From the NCBI RefSeq assembly GCF_036245865.1, contig NZ_BTTW01000001.1:1302001-1366000 (forward strand): DNA of 64,000 nt. The letters are read 5' to 3'. Each line of letters starts with the position of its first letter. Within the stretch, counting starts at the first letter, position 1. The DNA is from Corallococcus caeni (GTDB lineage: Bacteria; Myxococcota; Myxococcia; Myxococcales; Myxococcaceae). Under the pieces are notes generated by a model. That model saw only the letters and a list, made by a program, of their open reading frames with translations. It searched no databases and was not told where the DNA came from. The position numbers and the translations under genes are program-made. This document shows positions 1 to 8,969 of this stretch, one piece after another.

Positions 1-3000
1 CGAGCCTCGGTCAGGGCGGTGGTGTTGTCGCTGACGGGCAGTTCCAGGGCGTCGCGGGGGGACGCGGGGATGGAGTCCGCCCAGGAGTTCGACGGGGCGG
101 AGGGTTCAGGCTCCGCGGTGAGGATGATGTCCTCGGGCCCGAGCGACAGCGGTTCGGGCTCCACCGGCGCGGCGGCGACGGGGACGAGGACCGGAGGCGG
201 CGCGGAGGGCGTGGCCGGGCGGGTGCGCCGGGGCAGTGAGGGCGGATGGGCGGGCTTGCCCTGTTCGGACAGGCGCTGCGCCTCGGCGGCGCGGGCCTCT
301 TCAGCGAGGCGAGCGGCTTCGGCGGCACGGGCCTCTTCGGCGAGGCGGTGGAGTTCGGCCTGACGGGCCTCCTCGGCCAGGCGAGCCTCCTCGGCGAGGC
401 GGGCGGCTTCAATTCGAGCGGCCTCTTCGGCGATTCGAGCCTCTTCGGCCAGCCGAGTTTCTTCAGCGAGGCGGGCTTCTTCGGCGAGGCGCAGTGCTTC
501 GGCTTCGGCGCGAACGCGCGCTTCCTCGGCGAGACGGGCTTCTTCCGCCTGACGGGCCTCCTCGGCGAGACGAGCGGCTTCGATTCGAGCGGCCTCTTCG
601 GCGAGGCGTGCCGCTTCCGAAAGCCGTGCCTCTTCAGCCAGCCGCGCTTCTTCCTCCGCACGCAGCCGGGCTTTTTCAGCGAGTCGAGCTTCCTCAGCGA
701 GTCGAGCTTCCTCCTCCGCACGCAGCCGGGCTTCTTCAGCGAGCCGAGCCTCTTCTGCGAGGCGAGCCTCCTCGATCGCGCGAAGACGGGCCTCCTCCGC
801 GATCCGAGCCTCTTCTGCGAGGCGAGCCTCTTCTTCAGCACGCAGCCGGGCTTCTTCTGCGAGGCGAGCCTCCTCGGCCAAGCGGGCTTCTTCCTCCGCA
901 CGAAGGCGAGCCTCTTCTGTGAGGCGTGCCGCTTCCGCAAGCCGTGCCTCTTCGGCCAGCCGCGCCTCCTCTTCAGCACGAAGGCGAGCCTCTTCGGCGA
1001 GTCGGGCCTCCTCCGCCAAGCGAGCCTCTTCGGCGAGCCGGGCTTCTTCCTCCGCACGGAGCCGAGCCTCTTCCGCGAGGCGAGCCTCCTCTGCCAGCCG
1101 TGCTTCTTCCGCGAGCCGCGCGGCTTCGACTACTCGCGCTTCCTCCTCAGCACGAAGGCGAGCCTCTTCCGCAAGCCGGGCCTCTTCTTCTGCACGAAGG
1201 CGAGCCTCCTCGGCGAGCCGAGCCTCCTCAAGCGCACGGAGGCGTTCTTCCTCGGCGAGTCGCGCCTCTTCCGCGAGGCGAGCCTCTTCAATCGCCTGGA
1301 GTCGCGCTTCTTCAGCGAGGCGAGCTTCTTCCTCCGCGCGAAGTCGGGCCTCCTCTTCCGCGCGAAGGCGAGCCTCTTCGGCCAGACGAGCCTCTTCCGC
1401 GAGGCGGGCTTCTTCGGCGAGGCGAGCCTCTTCCTCCGCGCGAAGTCGGGCCTCCTCGGCGAGGCGAGCCTCTTCGGCAAGGCGAGCTTCTTCGGCGAGC
1501 CGGGCCTCCTCAGCCAGCCGTGCTTCCTCAAGCGCGCGGAGGCGTTCTTCCTCGGCGAGTCGAGCCTCTTCGGCGAGTCGAGCCTCTTCAGCCAGCCGCG
1601 CTTCTTCCTCCTCACGCAGCCGTGCCTCTTCTGCGAGCCGAGCCTCTTCCTCTGCACGAAGGCGGGCTTCTTCCGCGAGCCGAGCCTCCTCGGCAAGACG
1701 CGCCGCTTCCTCTGCGCGAAGGCGGGCTTCTTCGGCGAGGCGGGCCTCTTCCGCGAGCCGCGCCTCTTCAGCCAGCCGAGCTTCTTCCTCCTCACGCAGC
1801 CGGGCTTCTTCAGCCAGCCGAGCTTCCTCAGCGAGTCGAGCTTCCTCAGCGAGTCGAGCTTCTTCCGCGAGCCGAGCGTCCTCGATCGCGCGAAGACGGG
1901 CCTCCTCCGCGAGCCGAGCCTCTTCGGCGAGGCGAGCCTCTTCTTCGGCACGAAGCCGTGCTTCTTCTGCGAGGCGAGCCTCTTCTGCTAGGCGAGCCTC
2001 TTCTTCAGCACGCAGCCGGGCTTCTTCGGCGAGGCGAGCCTCTTCCGCGAGGCGAGCCTCTTCTGCTAGGCGAGCCTCTTCTTCAGCACGCAGCCGGGCT
2101 TCTTCCTCCGCACGGAGGCGAGCCTCTTCCGCGAGGCGGGCCTCTTCGGCCAGCCGCGCCTCTTCTTCCGCACGAAGCCGGGCTTCTTCTGCGAGCCGGG
2201 CCTCTTCCGCCAGGCGCGCCTCCTCTTCCGCACGAAGCCGGGCTTTTTCTGCGAGCCGGGCCTCTTCCGCCAGGCGCGCTTCCTCTTCAGCGCGAAGCCG
2301 GGCCTCTTCCGCGAGCCGGGCCTCCTCGGCCAAGCGAGCCTCTTCCGTGAGTCGGGCCTCTTCCTCCGCACGGAGCCGAGCCTCTTCGGCAACGCGGGCC
2401 TCTTCCGCCAAGCGCGCTTCCTCCTCTGCGCGCAGCCGGGCTTCTTCCGCGAGTCGGGCCTCCTCGATCGCCCGAAGCCGGGCTTCTTCCGCGAGCCGAG
2501 CCTCCTCGGCGAGACGCGCCTCTTCCTCTTCGCGAAGGCGGGCCTCTTCGGCGAGACGGGCCTCTTCCGCAAGCCGCGCCTCTTCGGCGAGGCGCTCGGC
2601 TTCAAGGCGCGCCAGTTCAGCGAGTCGAGCCTCTTCAAGGGCACGAAGCCGGGCTTCCTCGGCGAGGCGCGCTTCTTCTGCCTGTCGCGCTTCTTCGGCA
2701 AGGCGCTCCGCTTCAACTCGAGCGGCTTCCTCGGCCAGGCGGGCCTCCTCGGCGAGCCGTGCCTCTTCAGCTAGCCGAGCCTCCTCCGCGAGCCGTGCCT
2801 CTTCCTCCGCACGCAGTCGAGCTTCTTCGGCGAGGCGAGCCTCCTCGGCCAGACGTGCCTCTTCAGCGAGTCGAGCTTCTTCCGCGAGCCGCGCCTCTTC
2901 TGCGAGACGAGCTTCAGCTTCGGCGCGAAGCCGCGCCTCTTCCGCTAGCCGAGCCTCTTCCGCGAGCCTCGCCTCTTCAGCCAGCCGCGCTTCCTCGATC

Positions 3001-4676
3001 GCCTGAAGCCGTGCCTCTTCCGCGAGACGAGCTTCCTCTTCGGCGCGAAGCCGCGCCTCTTCCGCTAGCCGTGCCTCTTCCGCGAGGCGAGCTTCTTCTT
3101 CAGCGCGAAGCCGCGCCTCTTCGGCGAGCCGTGCTTCTTCCGCAAGACGCTCGGCTTCAAGGCGCGCCAACTCCGCGAGCCGCGCCTCTTCCGCGAGCCG
3201 CTCCGCCTCCAGCCGCGCAAGCTCCGCGAGCCGCGCCTCTTCCTCGAGTCGCTCGGCTTCGATGCGCGCAAGCTCCGCGAGCCGCGCCTCTTCCGCGAGT
3301 CGCTCAGCCTCAATGCGTGCCAGTTCCGCAAGCCGCGCCTCTTCAGCCAAACGCTCGGCTTCGATGCGCGCAAGCTCCGCGAGCCGTGCCTCTTCAGCCA
3401 AACGCTCGGCTTCGATGCGCGCCAACTCCGCGAGCCGTGCCTCTTCCGCGAGTCGCTCAGCCTCGATCCGCGCAAGCTCAGCCAGTCGGGCTTCTTCCGC
3501 CAATCGCTCGGCTTCAAGGCGCGCCAGCTCCGCAAGCCGAGCCTCTTCGGCCAATCGCTCAGCTTCAATGCGCGCCAGTTCCGCCAGCCGAGCCTCTTCC
3601 GCCAGCCGAGCCTCTTCTGCCAGCCGGGCCTCTTCCGCGAGCCGAGCCTCTTCGGCGAGCCGAGCCTCCTCCGCCAGCCGCTCCGCCTCCAGCCGCACAA
3701 GCTCCGCGAGCCGCGCCTCCTCCGCCAGCCGCTCCGCCTCCAGCCGCGCCTCCTCCTCCGCGCGCAGCCGTGCCTCTTCCGCCAGCCGTGCTTCCTCCAG
3801 CGCCCGGAGCCGAGCCTCCTCCGCCAACCGCTCCGCCTCGATGCGCGCCAGCTCCGCCAGCCGCGCCTCTTCCGCGAGCCGCGCCTCCTCCGCCAGCCGC
3901 TCCGCCTCCAGCCGCGCCAGCTCCGCGAGCCTCGCCTCCTCCGCGCGCCGCTCCGCCTCCTCGCGCCGGCGCGCCTCCTCAATCTCCCAGGCCTCCTCCT
4001 CCGCCTGCCGCAGCTCCTCCTCGCGCCGCAGCCGCTCGCGCTCCTCCCACTCCTCCACCGACAGGGCCTCGATGCGGCCCTCGCGCTCCAGCACGCGCAG
4101 GAGCGCCTGCTGTGCCCCCGTCAGCGCCTCCGGCTGCCGGAACGCTCCCAGCGTCTCCAACAACCCCCGCTCCGACGCATCCGTCAGCCACGGCTCGCAC
4201 GCCGCCACTTCCGGGCAGCGGTAGACCCTCGCGGGCACGGCCTCGGTCGGGGCCGGCTCCAGCGCCGCGCGCACCACCCGCACGCCCGCGATGGGCGCGA
4301 ACCCACCCGCCGCCTCCACCGCCTCCGCCTCGAAGTCCGCGCGCTCCGCCAGCTCGCTCAGCCGCCGCACCTGCGCCAGCACCTGCTGCTCGTGCACCAC
4401 CGCGGGCTTCAGCCCGCTGTCCTCCAGCAGCTCCTCGTCCGGCGCCGCCGCTCCACCCCGCGCCCACAGCGCGTCCAGGGCGTCCACGCCCAGGAGCCCG
4501 TTCTGGAAGAGCGCCTGCGCCTGCGTCTGGTACCCGAAGCCCAGCCGCGCGCCCACGAGGTCGCCCTCGCGCAGCCACAGCGCGGACTCGCGTCCACCGG
4601 CGTGCAGCGTCAGCCGGCCGGTGGCTCGGGACTTGTGGGCGGCATACAGCGCTTCGGCGACCTGCGAGGCGGACAT
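1..4676 (-). CDS. Giant LAEEAR-repeat coiled-coil protein with DUF4388-like N-terminus (3' end outside window)
   Basis: The frame is open from ATG 4676 to the left edge (about 1,558 codons) with no stop, so the C-terminus is missing. Residues 1-60 ([20 protein letters not shown]..., then [19 protein letters not shown]) resemble the DUF4388/PATAN domain found in myxobacterial regulatory and scaffold proteins. Residues about 60-205 are a non-repetitive globular-looking part. Residues about 209-1460 are almost pure Ala/Glu/Arg/Leu helix built from hexads LAEEAR, broken by LRAEEEAR octads and [11 protein letters not shown] variants. After residue 1460 comes a Pro-rich, acidic segment that continues off the window. 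There is no signal peptide, so it is probably a cytoplasmic filament, ruler or scaffold. The frame was checked at several points and stays in register, so the repeat has not decayed. The function is unknown; the DUF4388 call is by eye. Confidence 0.85.
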   Translation of the reverse strand, partial: MSASQVAEALYAAHKSRATGRLTLHAGGRESALWLREGDLVGARLGFGYQTQAQALFQNGLLGVDALDALWARGGAAAPDEELLEDSGLKPAVVHEQQVLAQVRRLSELAERADFEAEAVEAAGGFAPIAGVRVVRAALEPAPTEAVPARVYRCPEVAACEPWLTDASERGLLETLGAFRQPEALTGAQQALLRVLEREGRIEALSVEEWEERERLRREEELRQAEEEAWEIEEARRREEAERRAEEARLAELARLEAERLAEEARLAEEARLAELARIEAERLAEEARLRALEEARLAEEARLRAEEEARLEAERLAEEARLAELVRLEAERLAEEARLAEEARLAEEARLAEEARLAEEARLAELARIEAERLAEEARLAELARLEAERLAEEARLAELARIEAERLAEEARLAELARIEAERLAEEARLAELARIEAERLAEEARLAELARIEAERLAEEARLAELARIEAERLEEEARLAELARLEAERLAEEARLAELARLEAERLAEEARLAEEARLRAEEEARLAEEARLAEEARLRAEEEARLAEEARLQAIEEARLAEEARLAEEARLAEEARLRAEAEARLAEEARLAEEARLAEEARLAEEARLAEEARLRAEEEARLAEEARLAEEARLAEEARLAEEAARVEAERLAEEARQAEEARLAEEARLRALEEARLAELARLEAERLAEEARLAEEARLAEEARLREEEEARLAEEARLAEEARLRAIEEARLAEEARLRAEEEARLAEEARVAEEARLRAEEEARLTEEARLAEEARLAEEARLRAEEEARLAEEARLAEKARLRAEEEARLAEEARLAEEARLRAEEEARLAEEARLAEEARLRAEEEARLRAEEEARLAEEARLAEEARLAEEARLRAEEEARLAEEARLAEEARLRAEEEARLAEEARLAEEARLRAIEDARLAEEARLAEEARLAEEARLAEEARLREEEEARLAEEARLAEEARLAEEARLRAEEAARLAEEARLAEEARLRAEEEARLAEEARLREEEEARLAEEARLAEEARLAEEERLRALEEARLAEEARLAEEARLAEEARLAEEARLRAEEEARLAEEARLAEEARLAEEARLRAEEEARLRAEEEARLAEEARLQAIEEARLAEEARLAEEERLRALEEARLAEEARLRAEEEARLAEEARLRAEEEARVVEAARLAEEARLAEEARLAEEARLRAEEEARLAEEARLAEEARLAEEARLRAEEEARLAEEARLAEAARLTEEARLRAEEEARLAEEARLAEEARLRAEEEARLAEEARIAEEARLRAIEEARLAEEARLAEEARLRAEEEARLAEEARLAEKARLRAEEEARLAEEARLSEAARLAEEAARIEAARLAEEARQAEEARLAEEARVRAEAEALRLAEEARLAEETRLAEEARIAEEAARIEAARLAEEARLAEEARQAELHRLAEEARAAEAARLAEEARAAEAQRLSEQGKPAHPPSLPRRTRPATPSAPPPVLVPVAAAPVEPEPLSLGPEDIILTAEPEPSAPSNSWADSIPASPRDALELPVSDNTTALTEA
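300..4050 (-). repeat. 18-bp-periodic coding repeat (LAEEAR units)
   Basis: The DNA cycles through variants of an 18-base unit (plus strand GCCTCTTCCGCGAGCCGA and relatives) that encodes LAEEAR on the minus strand. Insertions of 24 or more bases encode LRAEEEAR or [11 protein letters not shown]. The third bases vary, so the array is old and under protein-level selection, but some blocks (around 690-830, 1980-2100 and 2200-2290) are close copies. Because the unit avoids stop codons, several other frames on both strands are also long and open; these are shadows. Confidence 0.9.
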
Positions 4677-4710
4677 TCTGCCCCGGAGTGTAGCCCGTCC
4701 CGCCCGCCCC

Positions 4711-5226
4711 TCAATTCGACGGCGGTGCCTGCCTGGCTGCCGTGCCCAGCTGCACCTGACGCAGCGCCTCGTAGGCGCCAATCCCCACCGACGTCGAAAG
4801 ATTCAAGCTGCGGCGCTCCGGCAGCATCGGGATGGTCACCGGCGTCCCCGTCCCCCCCTCCATCACCTCCGGCAACAGCCCCGTCACCTCCGAGCCGAAC
4901 ACCAGGTGGTCCCCCGGCTCGAACCGCGCCGCGTACAGCGACGTCTCCGCCCTCGCGGAGAACAGCCACCGGCGGGCCTGGGGGTACTCCGCCACGTAGG
5001 CGTCGTAGGTCGGGTACAGCTTCAGGAACACCTTGTCCCAGTAGTCCAGCCCCGCCCGCTTCAGGTTGCGGTCGTCGATGGAGAACCCCAGGGGCTCCAC
5101 CAGGATGAGCCGGCAGCCCGTCACCGCGCACAGCCGGGCCACGTTGCCGGTGTTGGGCGGAATCTGCGGGGACACGAGGACCAGGTGCAGGGGGGACGCC
5201 AGGGGCTCAAGCATGGGATAGAACAC
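4711..5226 (-). CDS. trmL: tRNA (cytidine(34)-2'-O)-methyltransferase, SPOUT family
   Basis: 171 residues, the usual length of TrmL/YibK. Seen: [15 protein letters not shown] near the N-terminus, FGSEVTGL in the middle, and a C-terminal [15 protein letters not shown], the knotted SAM-binding signature of SPOUT methyltransferases. TrmL methylates the wobble ribose of tRNA-Leu isoacceptors in the cytoplasm. Start: GTG 5226, or ATG 5214 four codons in; neither has a clear ribosome-binding site. The gene diverges from the DUF192 gene with only 5 to 17 bases between start codons. The giant repeat gene begins 34 bases beyond its stop on the same strand. Confidence 0.93.
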   Translation of the reverse strand: MFYPMLEPLASPLHLVLVSPQIPPNTGNVARLCAVTGCRLILVEPLGFSIDDRNLKRAGLDYWDKVFLKLYPTYDAYVAEYPQARRWLFSARAETSLYAARFEPGDHLVFGSEVTGLLPEVMEGGTGTPVTIPMLPERRSLNLSTSVGIGAYEALRQVQLGTAARQAPPSN

Positions 5227-5231
5227 CGGAC

Positions 5232-5600
5232 ATGCACTGGAGGGTGACCAACGAAACGCGGCAGCGGCTGCTCGCGGACCGCGCGGAACGCGCCGAGTCC
5301 TTCGTCCAGCGCTTCCAGGGGCTCATGGGCCGCGCCTCGCTGCCCATGGGGGGCGGGATGCACATCGAGCCCTGCAACTCCATCCACACCTTCTTCATGC
5401 GCATCCCCATCGACGTCGCCTTCCTGGACGCGGAAGGGCGCATCGTCAAGCAACTGTCCGCCATGCCTCCCTGGCGCACCTCGTCCATCTACTTCAAGGC
5501 CCGCTCCGTCCTGGAACTGCCCGCGGGCGTCCTTTCGGCCAGCGGCACCCAGGAGGGCGACCGCCTGGTCTTCACCCCGGGGGAAGCCCCGGGGGCCTGA
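5232..5600 (+). CDS. DUF192 family protein
   Basis: 122 residues matching the small DUF192 fold: QRFQGLMGRASLPMGGGM, then the characteristic CNSIHTFFMRIPIDVAFLD and a C-terminal VLELPAGVL. Many family members have a signal peptide; this one does not, so it is probably cytoplasmic. The biochemical role of the family is not established. The start is ATG 5232, five bases from the alternative GTG start of trmL on the other strand, so its promoter must lie inside trmL coding sequence or the true start is further in. Confidence 0.88.
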   Translation: MHWRVTNETRQRLLADRAERAESFVQRFQGLMGRASLPMGGGMHIEPCNSIHTFFMRIPIDVAFLDAEGRIVKQLSAMPPWRTSSIYFKARSVLELPAGVLSASGTQEGDRLVFTPGEAPGA

Positions 5601-5673
5601 CAGGGCCAGGGGGCTGGGGCCTCCCCGCCCACCCGCACCCGGAGGGGGGACCGCTGCGACAGGCGAGAGGTTT

Positions 5674-5702
5674 TTGACCCCTTTTGGAACGCTTTGTTAA
5701 CG
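5674..5702 (+). promoter_or_regulatory. Possible promoter of the PP2C gene
   Basis: A short AT-rich patch in a GC-rich gap contains TTGACC (5674-5679), one base from the sigma-70 -35 consensus, followed after about 17 bases by TTAACG. The -10 match is poor. It sits about 45 bases upstream of the PP2C start at 5747. By eye only. Confidence 0.3.
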
Positions 5703-5746
5703 TCGCGCCGCGATTTTCACGCCTCTCCCCGGAAGAGTCCCTTCGC

Positions 5747-6511
5747 ATGCGCATCGAGGTCGCCGGCAGCACCCACGTCGGGATGAAGCGGAACCACAAC
5801 GAGGACAACTACCTCGTGCTCACCGAGGAGAACCTCGTGGTCGTGGCGGACGGCATGGGCGGTCACTCGTCCGGTGAGATCGCCAGCCGCATCGCGGTGG
5901 ACGAGCTGGGTGAGTTCTTCCGCATGACGTCCAAGGACCAGGACGCCACCTGGCCCTTCAAGATGGACAAGCAGCGCAACTACGATGAGAACCGGCTGTC
6001 CACCGGCATCAAGCTGGCCAACGCGCGCATCTTCGAGCGCGCCACGACGGACTCCAAGTACAAGGGCATGGGCACCACCATCGTGTCCGTGCACTTCGCG
6101 GAGAGCGCGGCCTACGTGGGCCACGTGGGCGACAGCCGCGTGTACTTCTTCCGCGGCGGCATGCTCCAGCAGGTGACGGAGGACCACTCGCTGCTCAACG
6201 ACTACCTCAAGGCGAAGAAGCTCACGCCGGAGGAGATTGAAAACTTCCCCCACAAGAACGTGATTGTCCGCGCGCTGGGGATGAAGGAGCAGGTGCAGGT
6301 GGACGTCACCCGCGTGGATCCGCTGGAGAACGACGTCTTCCTGCTGTGCTCGGACGGCCTGAGCGGCATGATCACCGACGCGCAGATGCAGGACATCCTG
6401 TCGCGCACGCCGGAGCTGGAGAAGGCCTGCGGCCAGCTCATCGACCTGGCCAACGCGGCGGGCGGCAACGACAACGTCACCTGCGTGCTGGCGCGCTGGC
6501 ACAACGCCTGA
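5747..6511 (+). CDS. PP2C-family protein serine/threonine phosphatase
   Basis: 254 residues from ATG 5747 (MRIEVAGSTHVGMKRNHNED). The metal-binding PP2C motifs appear in order: RNHNEDN, VADGMGGHSSGE, GMGTTIVS, GHVGDSRVY, LLCSDGLSGMI and GGNDNVT, covering the bacterial Stp/PrpC type. It removes phosphate from Ser/Thr kinase targets using two Mn/Mg ions. An upstream in-frame start at 5684 would add 21 residues that do not fit the family. It has no membrane segment, so it is cytosolic. Myxobacteria have many Hanks-type kinases, and M. xanthus Pph1 is a candidate relative, not verified. It stands alone, ending at a strong terminator shared with the convergent murU gene. Confidence 0.93.
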   Translation: MRIEVAGSTHVGMKRNHNEDNYLVLTEENLVVVADGMGGHSSGEIASRIAVDELGEFFRMTSKDQDATWPFKMDKQRNYDENRLSTGIKLANARIFERATTDSKYKGMGTTIVSVHFAESAAYVGHVGDSRVYFFRGGMLQQVTEDHSLLNDYLKAKKLTPEEIENFPHKNVIVRALGMKEQVQVDVTRVDPLENDVFLLCSDGLSGMITDAQMQDILSRTPELEKACGQLIDLANAAGGNDNVTCVLARWHNA

Positions 6512-6535
6512 CGCCCCGCTGACCGCTGGACGCGA

Positions 6536-6573
6536 GAAGGCCCGTGCTCCCGAAAGAGGGAGGACGGGCCTTC
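6536..6573. terminator. Bidirectional terminator between PP2C and murU genes
   Basis: A 10-bp perfect outer stem GAAGGCCCGT/ACGGGCCTTC and an inner CTCCC/GGGAG stem close on a GAAAGA loop. It lies between two convergent genes, 25 bases after the PP2C stop and 17 bases from the murU stop. Confidence 0.8.
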
Positions 6574-6589
6574 GTCGTTCCAAGCGGGG

Positions 6590-7618
6590 TCAGCGGCCGG
6601 AGAGCGGCGCGGGCACCCGGTGCGGGCCCCACGCGAGCACCTCGGTGAGCGCTTCACCGGGTGACACCTGCGTCTCCTCGAACACGGCGCAGCGCTCCAG
6701 CCGCGCGCCCTGCCCCACCCGCGCGCCCGGGCCCACCGACACGCCCGAGCCCACGGTGGCGCCTTCCTCCACGACAGCGCCCGCGCCCACGTACACGGGC
6801 CCGCGCACCGTGCCCGCGACGCGGGCCTCCGGATGCACCCATGCTCCGGCCGCGCCGTCCTTCAGCCCCGCGAGCGGCGAGTCCTTCCCCAGCGCCTGGA
6901 GCGGCACGCGCCCTTCGAGCACGTCCCGCACCGTGGCCAGGTAGCGCGACGGCATGCCCAGGTCGGACCAGTACGCGTCCACCGCGTGCCCGCGCACCTG
7001 GAGCCCCGCCTGCATCACCCGCACGTAGACCTCGCGGTTGATGTCCTCGGGGCCCTCCGCGGTCATGAAGTCGAACACGCTGGGGGACATCACGTGCACG
7101 CCGGTGAAGTGCCACGGCGTGAGGCCCTCACCGCCCGGCCCGTACCCCGCGATGCGGCGCACCTGCCCGCCCGCGTCCGCCTCCACCGCCGCGTACTTCT
7201 CCCCTTCCGGCATGGGCAGGAGCACCATCGTCGCCACCGCGCCGGAGGCCCGGTGCGCCGCGACCACGGGCCGCAGGTCCACCGGGAAGAGGATGTCCCC
7301 GTTGAACACGAGGAAGTCCTCGCCGGAGAGGAAGTCGCGCAGGCCGCGGATGCCGCCGCCCGTGCCCTGGATGACGGGCTCGTGCACGACGTGCAGGGGC
7401 AGCCCCGCGCGCTCGCACTCCGCGCGGGCCACCGCCGCCATCGTGTCCGGCAGGTGGTGCGTGTTGATGCCCACCGCCGTCACGCCCGCGGCCTTCAGCA
7501 CCGCCAGGTGATACCGGAGCAGCGGCTGGCCGAGGAACGGCATGGCCGGCTTGGGCCAGCGCTCGGTGAGCGGGCGCAGGCGCGTGCCCAGGCCCGCGCA
7601 GAGGACCATCGCCTTCAT
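6590..7618 (-). CDS. murU: Nucleotidyltransferase, MurU-like, with hexapeptide C-terminus
   Basis: 342 residues. The N-terminus (MKAMVLCAGLGTRLRPLT, then KPAMPFLG) is the sugar-1-phosphate nucleotidyltransferase signature; VFNGDILF carries the metal-binding Asp. Pseudomonas MurU, which makes UDP-MurNAc from MurNAc-1-phosphate, is about 223 residues. Here residues about 255-340 add a left-handed beta-helix of hexapeptide repeats (VYVGAGAVVEEGATVGSG). The amgK-like kinase lies directly upstream, 4 bases apart, the arrangement known from the AmgK-MurU peptidoglycan recycling route. The extension makes a GlmU- or mannose-1-phosphate guanylyltransferase-like activity a fair alternative, so the substrate is inferred from the neighbour. 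Confidence 0.75.
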   Translation of the reverse strand: MKAMVLCAGLGTRLRPLTERWPKPAMPFLGQPLLRYHLAVLKAAGVTAVGINTHHLPDTMAAVARAECERAGLPLHVVHEPVIQGTGGGIRGLRDFLSGEDFLVFNGDILFPVDLRPVVAAHRASGAVATMVLLPMPEGEKYAAVEADAGGQVRRIAGYGPGGEGLTPWHFTGVHVMSPSVFDFMTAEGPEDINREVYVRVMQAGLQVRGHAVDAYWSDLGMPSRYLATVRDVLEGRVPLQALGKDSPLAGLKDGAAGAWVHPEARVAGTVRGPVYVGAGAVVEEGATVGSGVSVGPGARVGQGARLERCAVFEETQVSPGEALTEVLAWGPHRVPAPLSGR

Positions 7619-7622
7619 GGCT

Positions 7623-8663
7623 TCAGGCCGCCAGCTCGGGCACGTACTTCGCCACCAGCTTCTGCAGCGGCGCCAGCTCCGGCCGGCGCGCGAACGCGGC
7701 CTTCACGTAGCGCAGCGACGCGGGGATGGACACGAGGAAGCCCGGGTTGCCCTTCACGCGGTTGATGAACTCGAAGCGGCCCGCGTCCTTCAGCTTGCGC
7801 TGGATGGTGAGCAGGTCGAAGAACGCCTTGAACTCCTTGGCGTCGATCTTCTCCCCGCTCTCCTGCTCGAACGTGGCGATGTAGCGGTCCAGCATCGTGT
7901 CCACGAAGTCGCGGTCCAGCTCCACGTAGCTGTCCCGCAGCAGCGCCACCAGGTCGTACTGCCGAGGGCCCTGGAGCGCGTCCTGGAAGTCGATGACGAC
8001 CAGCTCGCCCTCCTTCACCATGATGTTGCGGCTCTGGTAGTCGCGGTGCGTGAAGCCGCGCGGCGCGGCCGCGAGCTGCTTCGCGATGTCCCGGAACGTG
8101 GCGTCCAGCTGGGCGCGCTCCGCGTCGGTGGGCAGCTTGCCGCTCCAGGCCTCCAGGCCCCACTCGCGGAAGTGGTGCAGCTCCCAGTCGTACAGGTCCT
8201 CGTCGAAGGCGCGCGTGAAGGCCAGGCACTCCGGGTCGCGCTGCTTCTCCGCCTGCACGCGCAGCTTCGCCAAGAGGTCCACCGCGCGCGTGTAGAGCGC
8301 CTGGTTGTGGCGGCCGCCCTCCAGCGCGGACTCGAAGGTGATGTCGCTCAGGTCCTCCAGCACCATGATGCCGGCGGGCTCGTCGTAGCGGAGGATGCGC
8401 GGCACCCGCACGCCCAGCTTCTCCAGGTAGCGGTGGACGTTGATGAAGGGCAGCTCCTTGGGGGGCTCGCCCTTGGTGGCCTCTTCGCTCTTCTTCGTCG
8501 CGTCCGGCGGCATCACCATCAGCACCCAGCTGTCCGGGGCGGTGCCGACGCGGTAGTAGGAGCGGTTGCTCGCGTCGCCCTTCAGCTTCTTGATGGGGGC
8601 ATCGGGGACGGGACGGCCAATGGCCTGTCCCACCTGGTCGCGAAGGGCGGCCTCAAGTTCCAT
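7623..8663 (-). CDS. amgK: Anomeric MurNAc/GlcNAc kinase AmgK-like (aminoglycoside phosphotransferase family)
   Basis: 346 residues with the APH kinase fold: GDASNRSYYRV (nucleotide loop), VLEDLSDITFE (hinge), FTHRDYQSRNIMV (catalytic loop, Asp and Asn) and VIDFQDALQGPRQYDLVAL (metal-binding Asp). The FTHRDYQSRN and FQDA..GP..YDL pattern is the one seen in AmgK, which phosphorylates C1 of MurNAc and GlcNAc so that the partner MurU can charge it with UDP. The length fits AmgK. It is first in a two-gene operon with the murU-like gene (4-base gap). Cytosolic. Confidence 0.8.
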   Translation of the reverse strand: MELEAALRDQVGQAIGRPVPDAPIKKLKGDASNRSYYRVGTAPDSWVLMVMPPDATKKSEEATKGEPPKELPFINVHRYLEKLGVRVPRILRYDEPAGIMVLEDLSDITFESALEGGRHNQALYTRAVDLLAKLRVQAEKQRDPECLAFTRAFDEDLYDWELHHFREWGLEAWSGKLPTDAERAQLDATFRDIAKQLAAAPRGFTHRDYQSRNIMVKEGELVVIDFQDALQGPRQYDLVALLRDSYVELDRDFVDTMLDRYIATFEQESGEKIDAKEFKAFFDLLTIQRKLKDAGRFEFINRVKGNPGFLVSIPASLRYVKAAFARRPELAPLQKLVAKYVPELAA

Positions 8664-8969
8664 GGGGGGCGGGTGCTCCGGAGGGGGAAGGAACGACGCC
8701 CGCGAGTATCGGAGGCACGGCGCGGCGGGTCAAAGCCCGCGTGGGCCCCACACCCGACGGACGCCTGCCCTGTCGCCTACGCGACGAGGCGCCCCAGGGC
8801 CCCACGGCTCCGAAGCCAGGGGGACGTGCCCTGGCGGGGGCAAGAGGAAACGCCCACCCGTTCGCGGCATCCTGCGTCAGGAAGGGCCGCGCCTCCGGGC
8901 ATGTTCCCCCTGACGGGGCGGAGCACATATAAGGCCCCGACCCTCACTTTTTTCGGGAAGCCACGCACG
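8664..8969. other. Divergent intergenic region, amgK / cystathionine beta-synthase
   Basis: 306 bases without a supportable gene. It must hold the promoters of both divergent units. The only AT-rich patch is around 8924-8955, with TATAAG at 8928-8933 as a possible -10 for the beta-synthase gene; an acceptable -35 is not visible. No hairpin with a T-run and no riboswitch-like structure was recognised. Confidence 0.4.

Noticed and set aside
300-4050. Repeat array considered as CRISPR or minisatellite
   Set aside because: The units are 18 bases without unique spacers, in a single open reading frame with codon-level variation, so it is a coding repeat.
246-4693. Several plus-strand open frames of 470-695 codons across the LAEEAR repeats
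   Set aside because: They are shadows of the stop-free 18-base repeat. The minus frame has a sensible start, a globular N-terminus and a Pro-rich end.
7542-8969. Upstream extension of the cystathionine beta-synthase frame
   Set aside because: The open frame continues 476 codons upstream, but it lies antisense to the amgK-like gene and part of the murU-like gene; family homology begins at ATG 8970.
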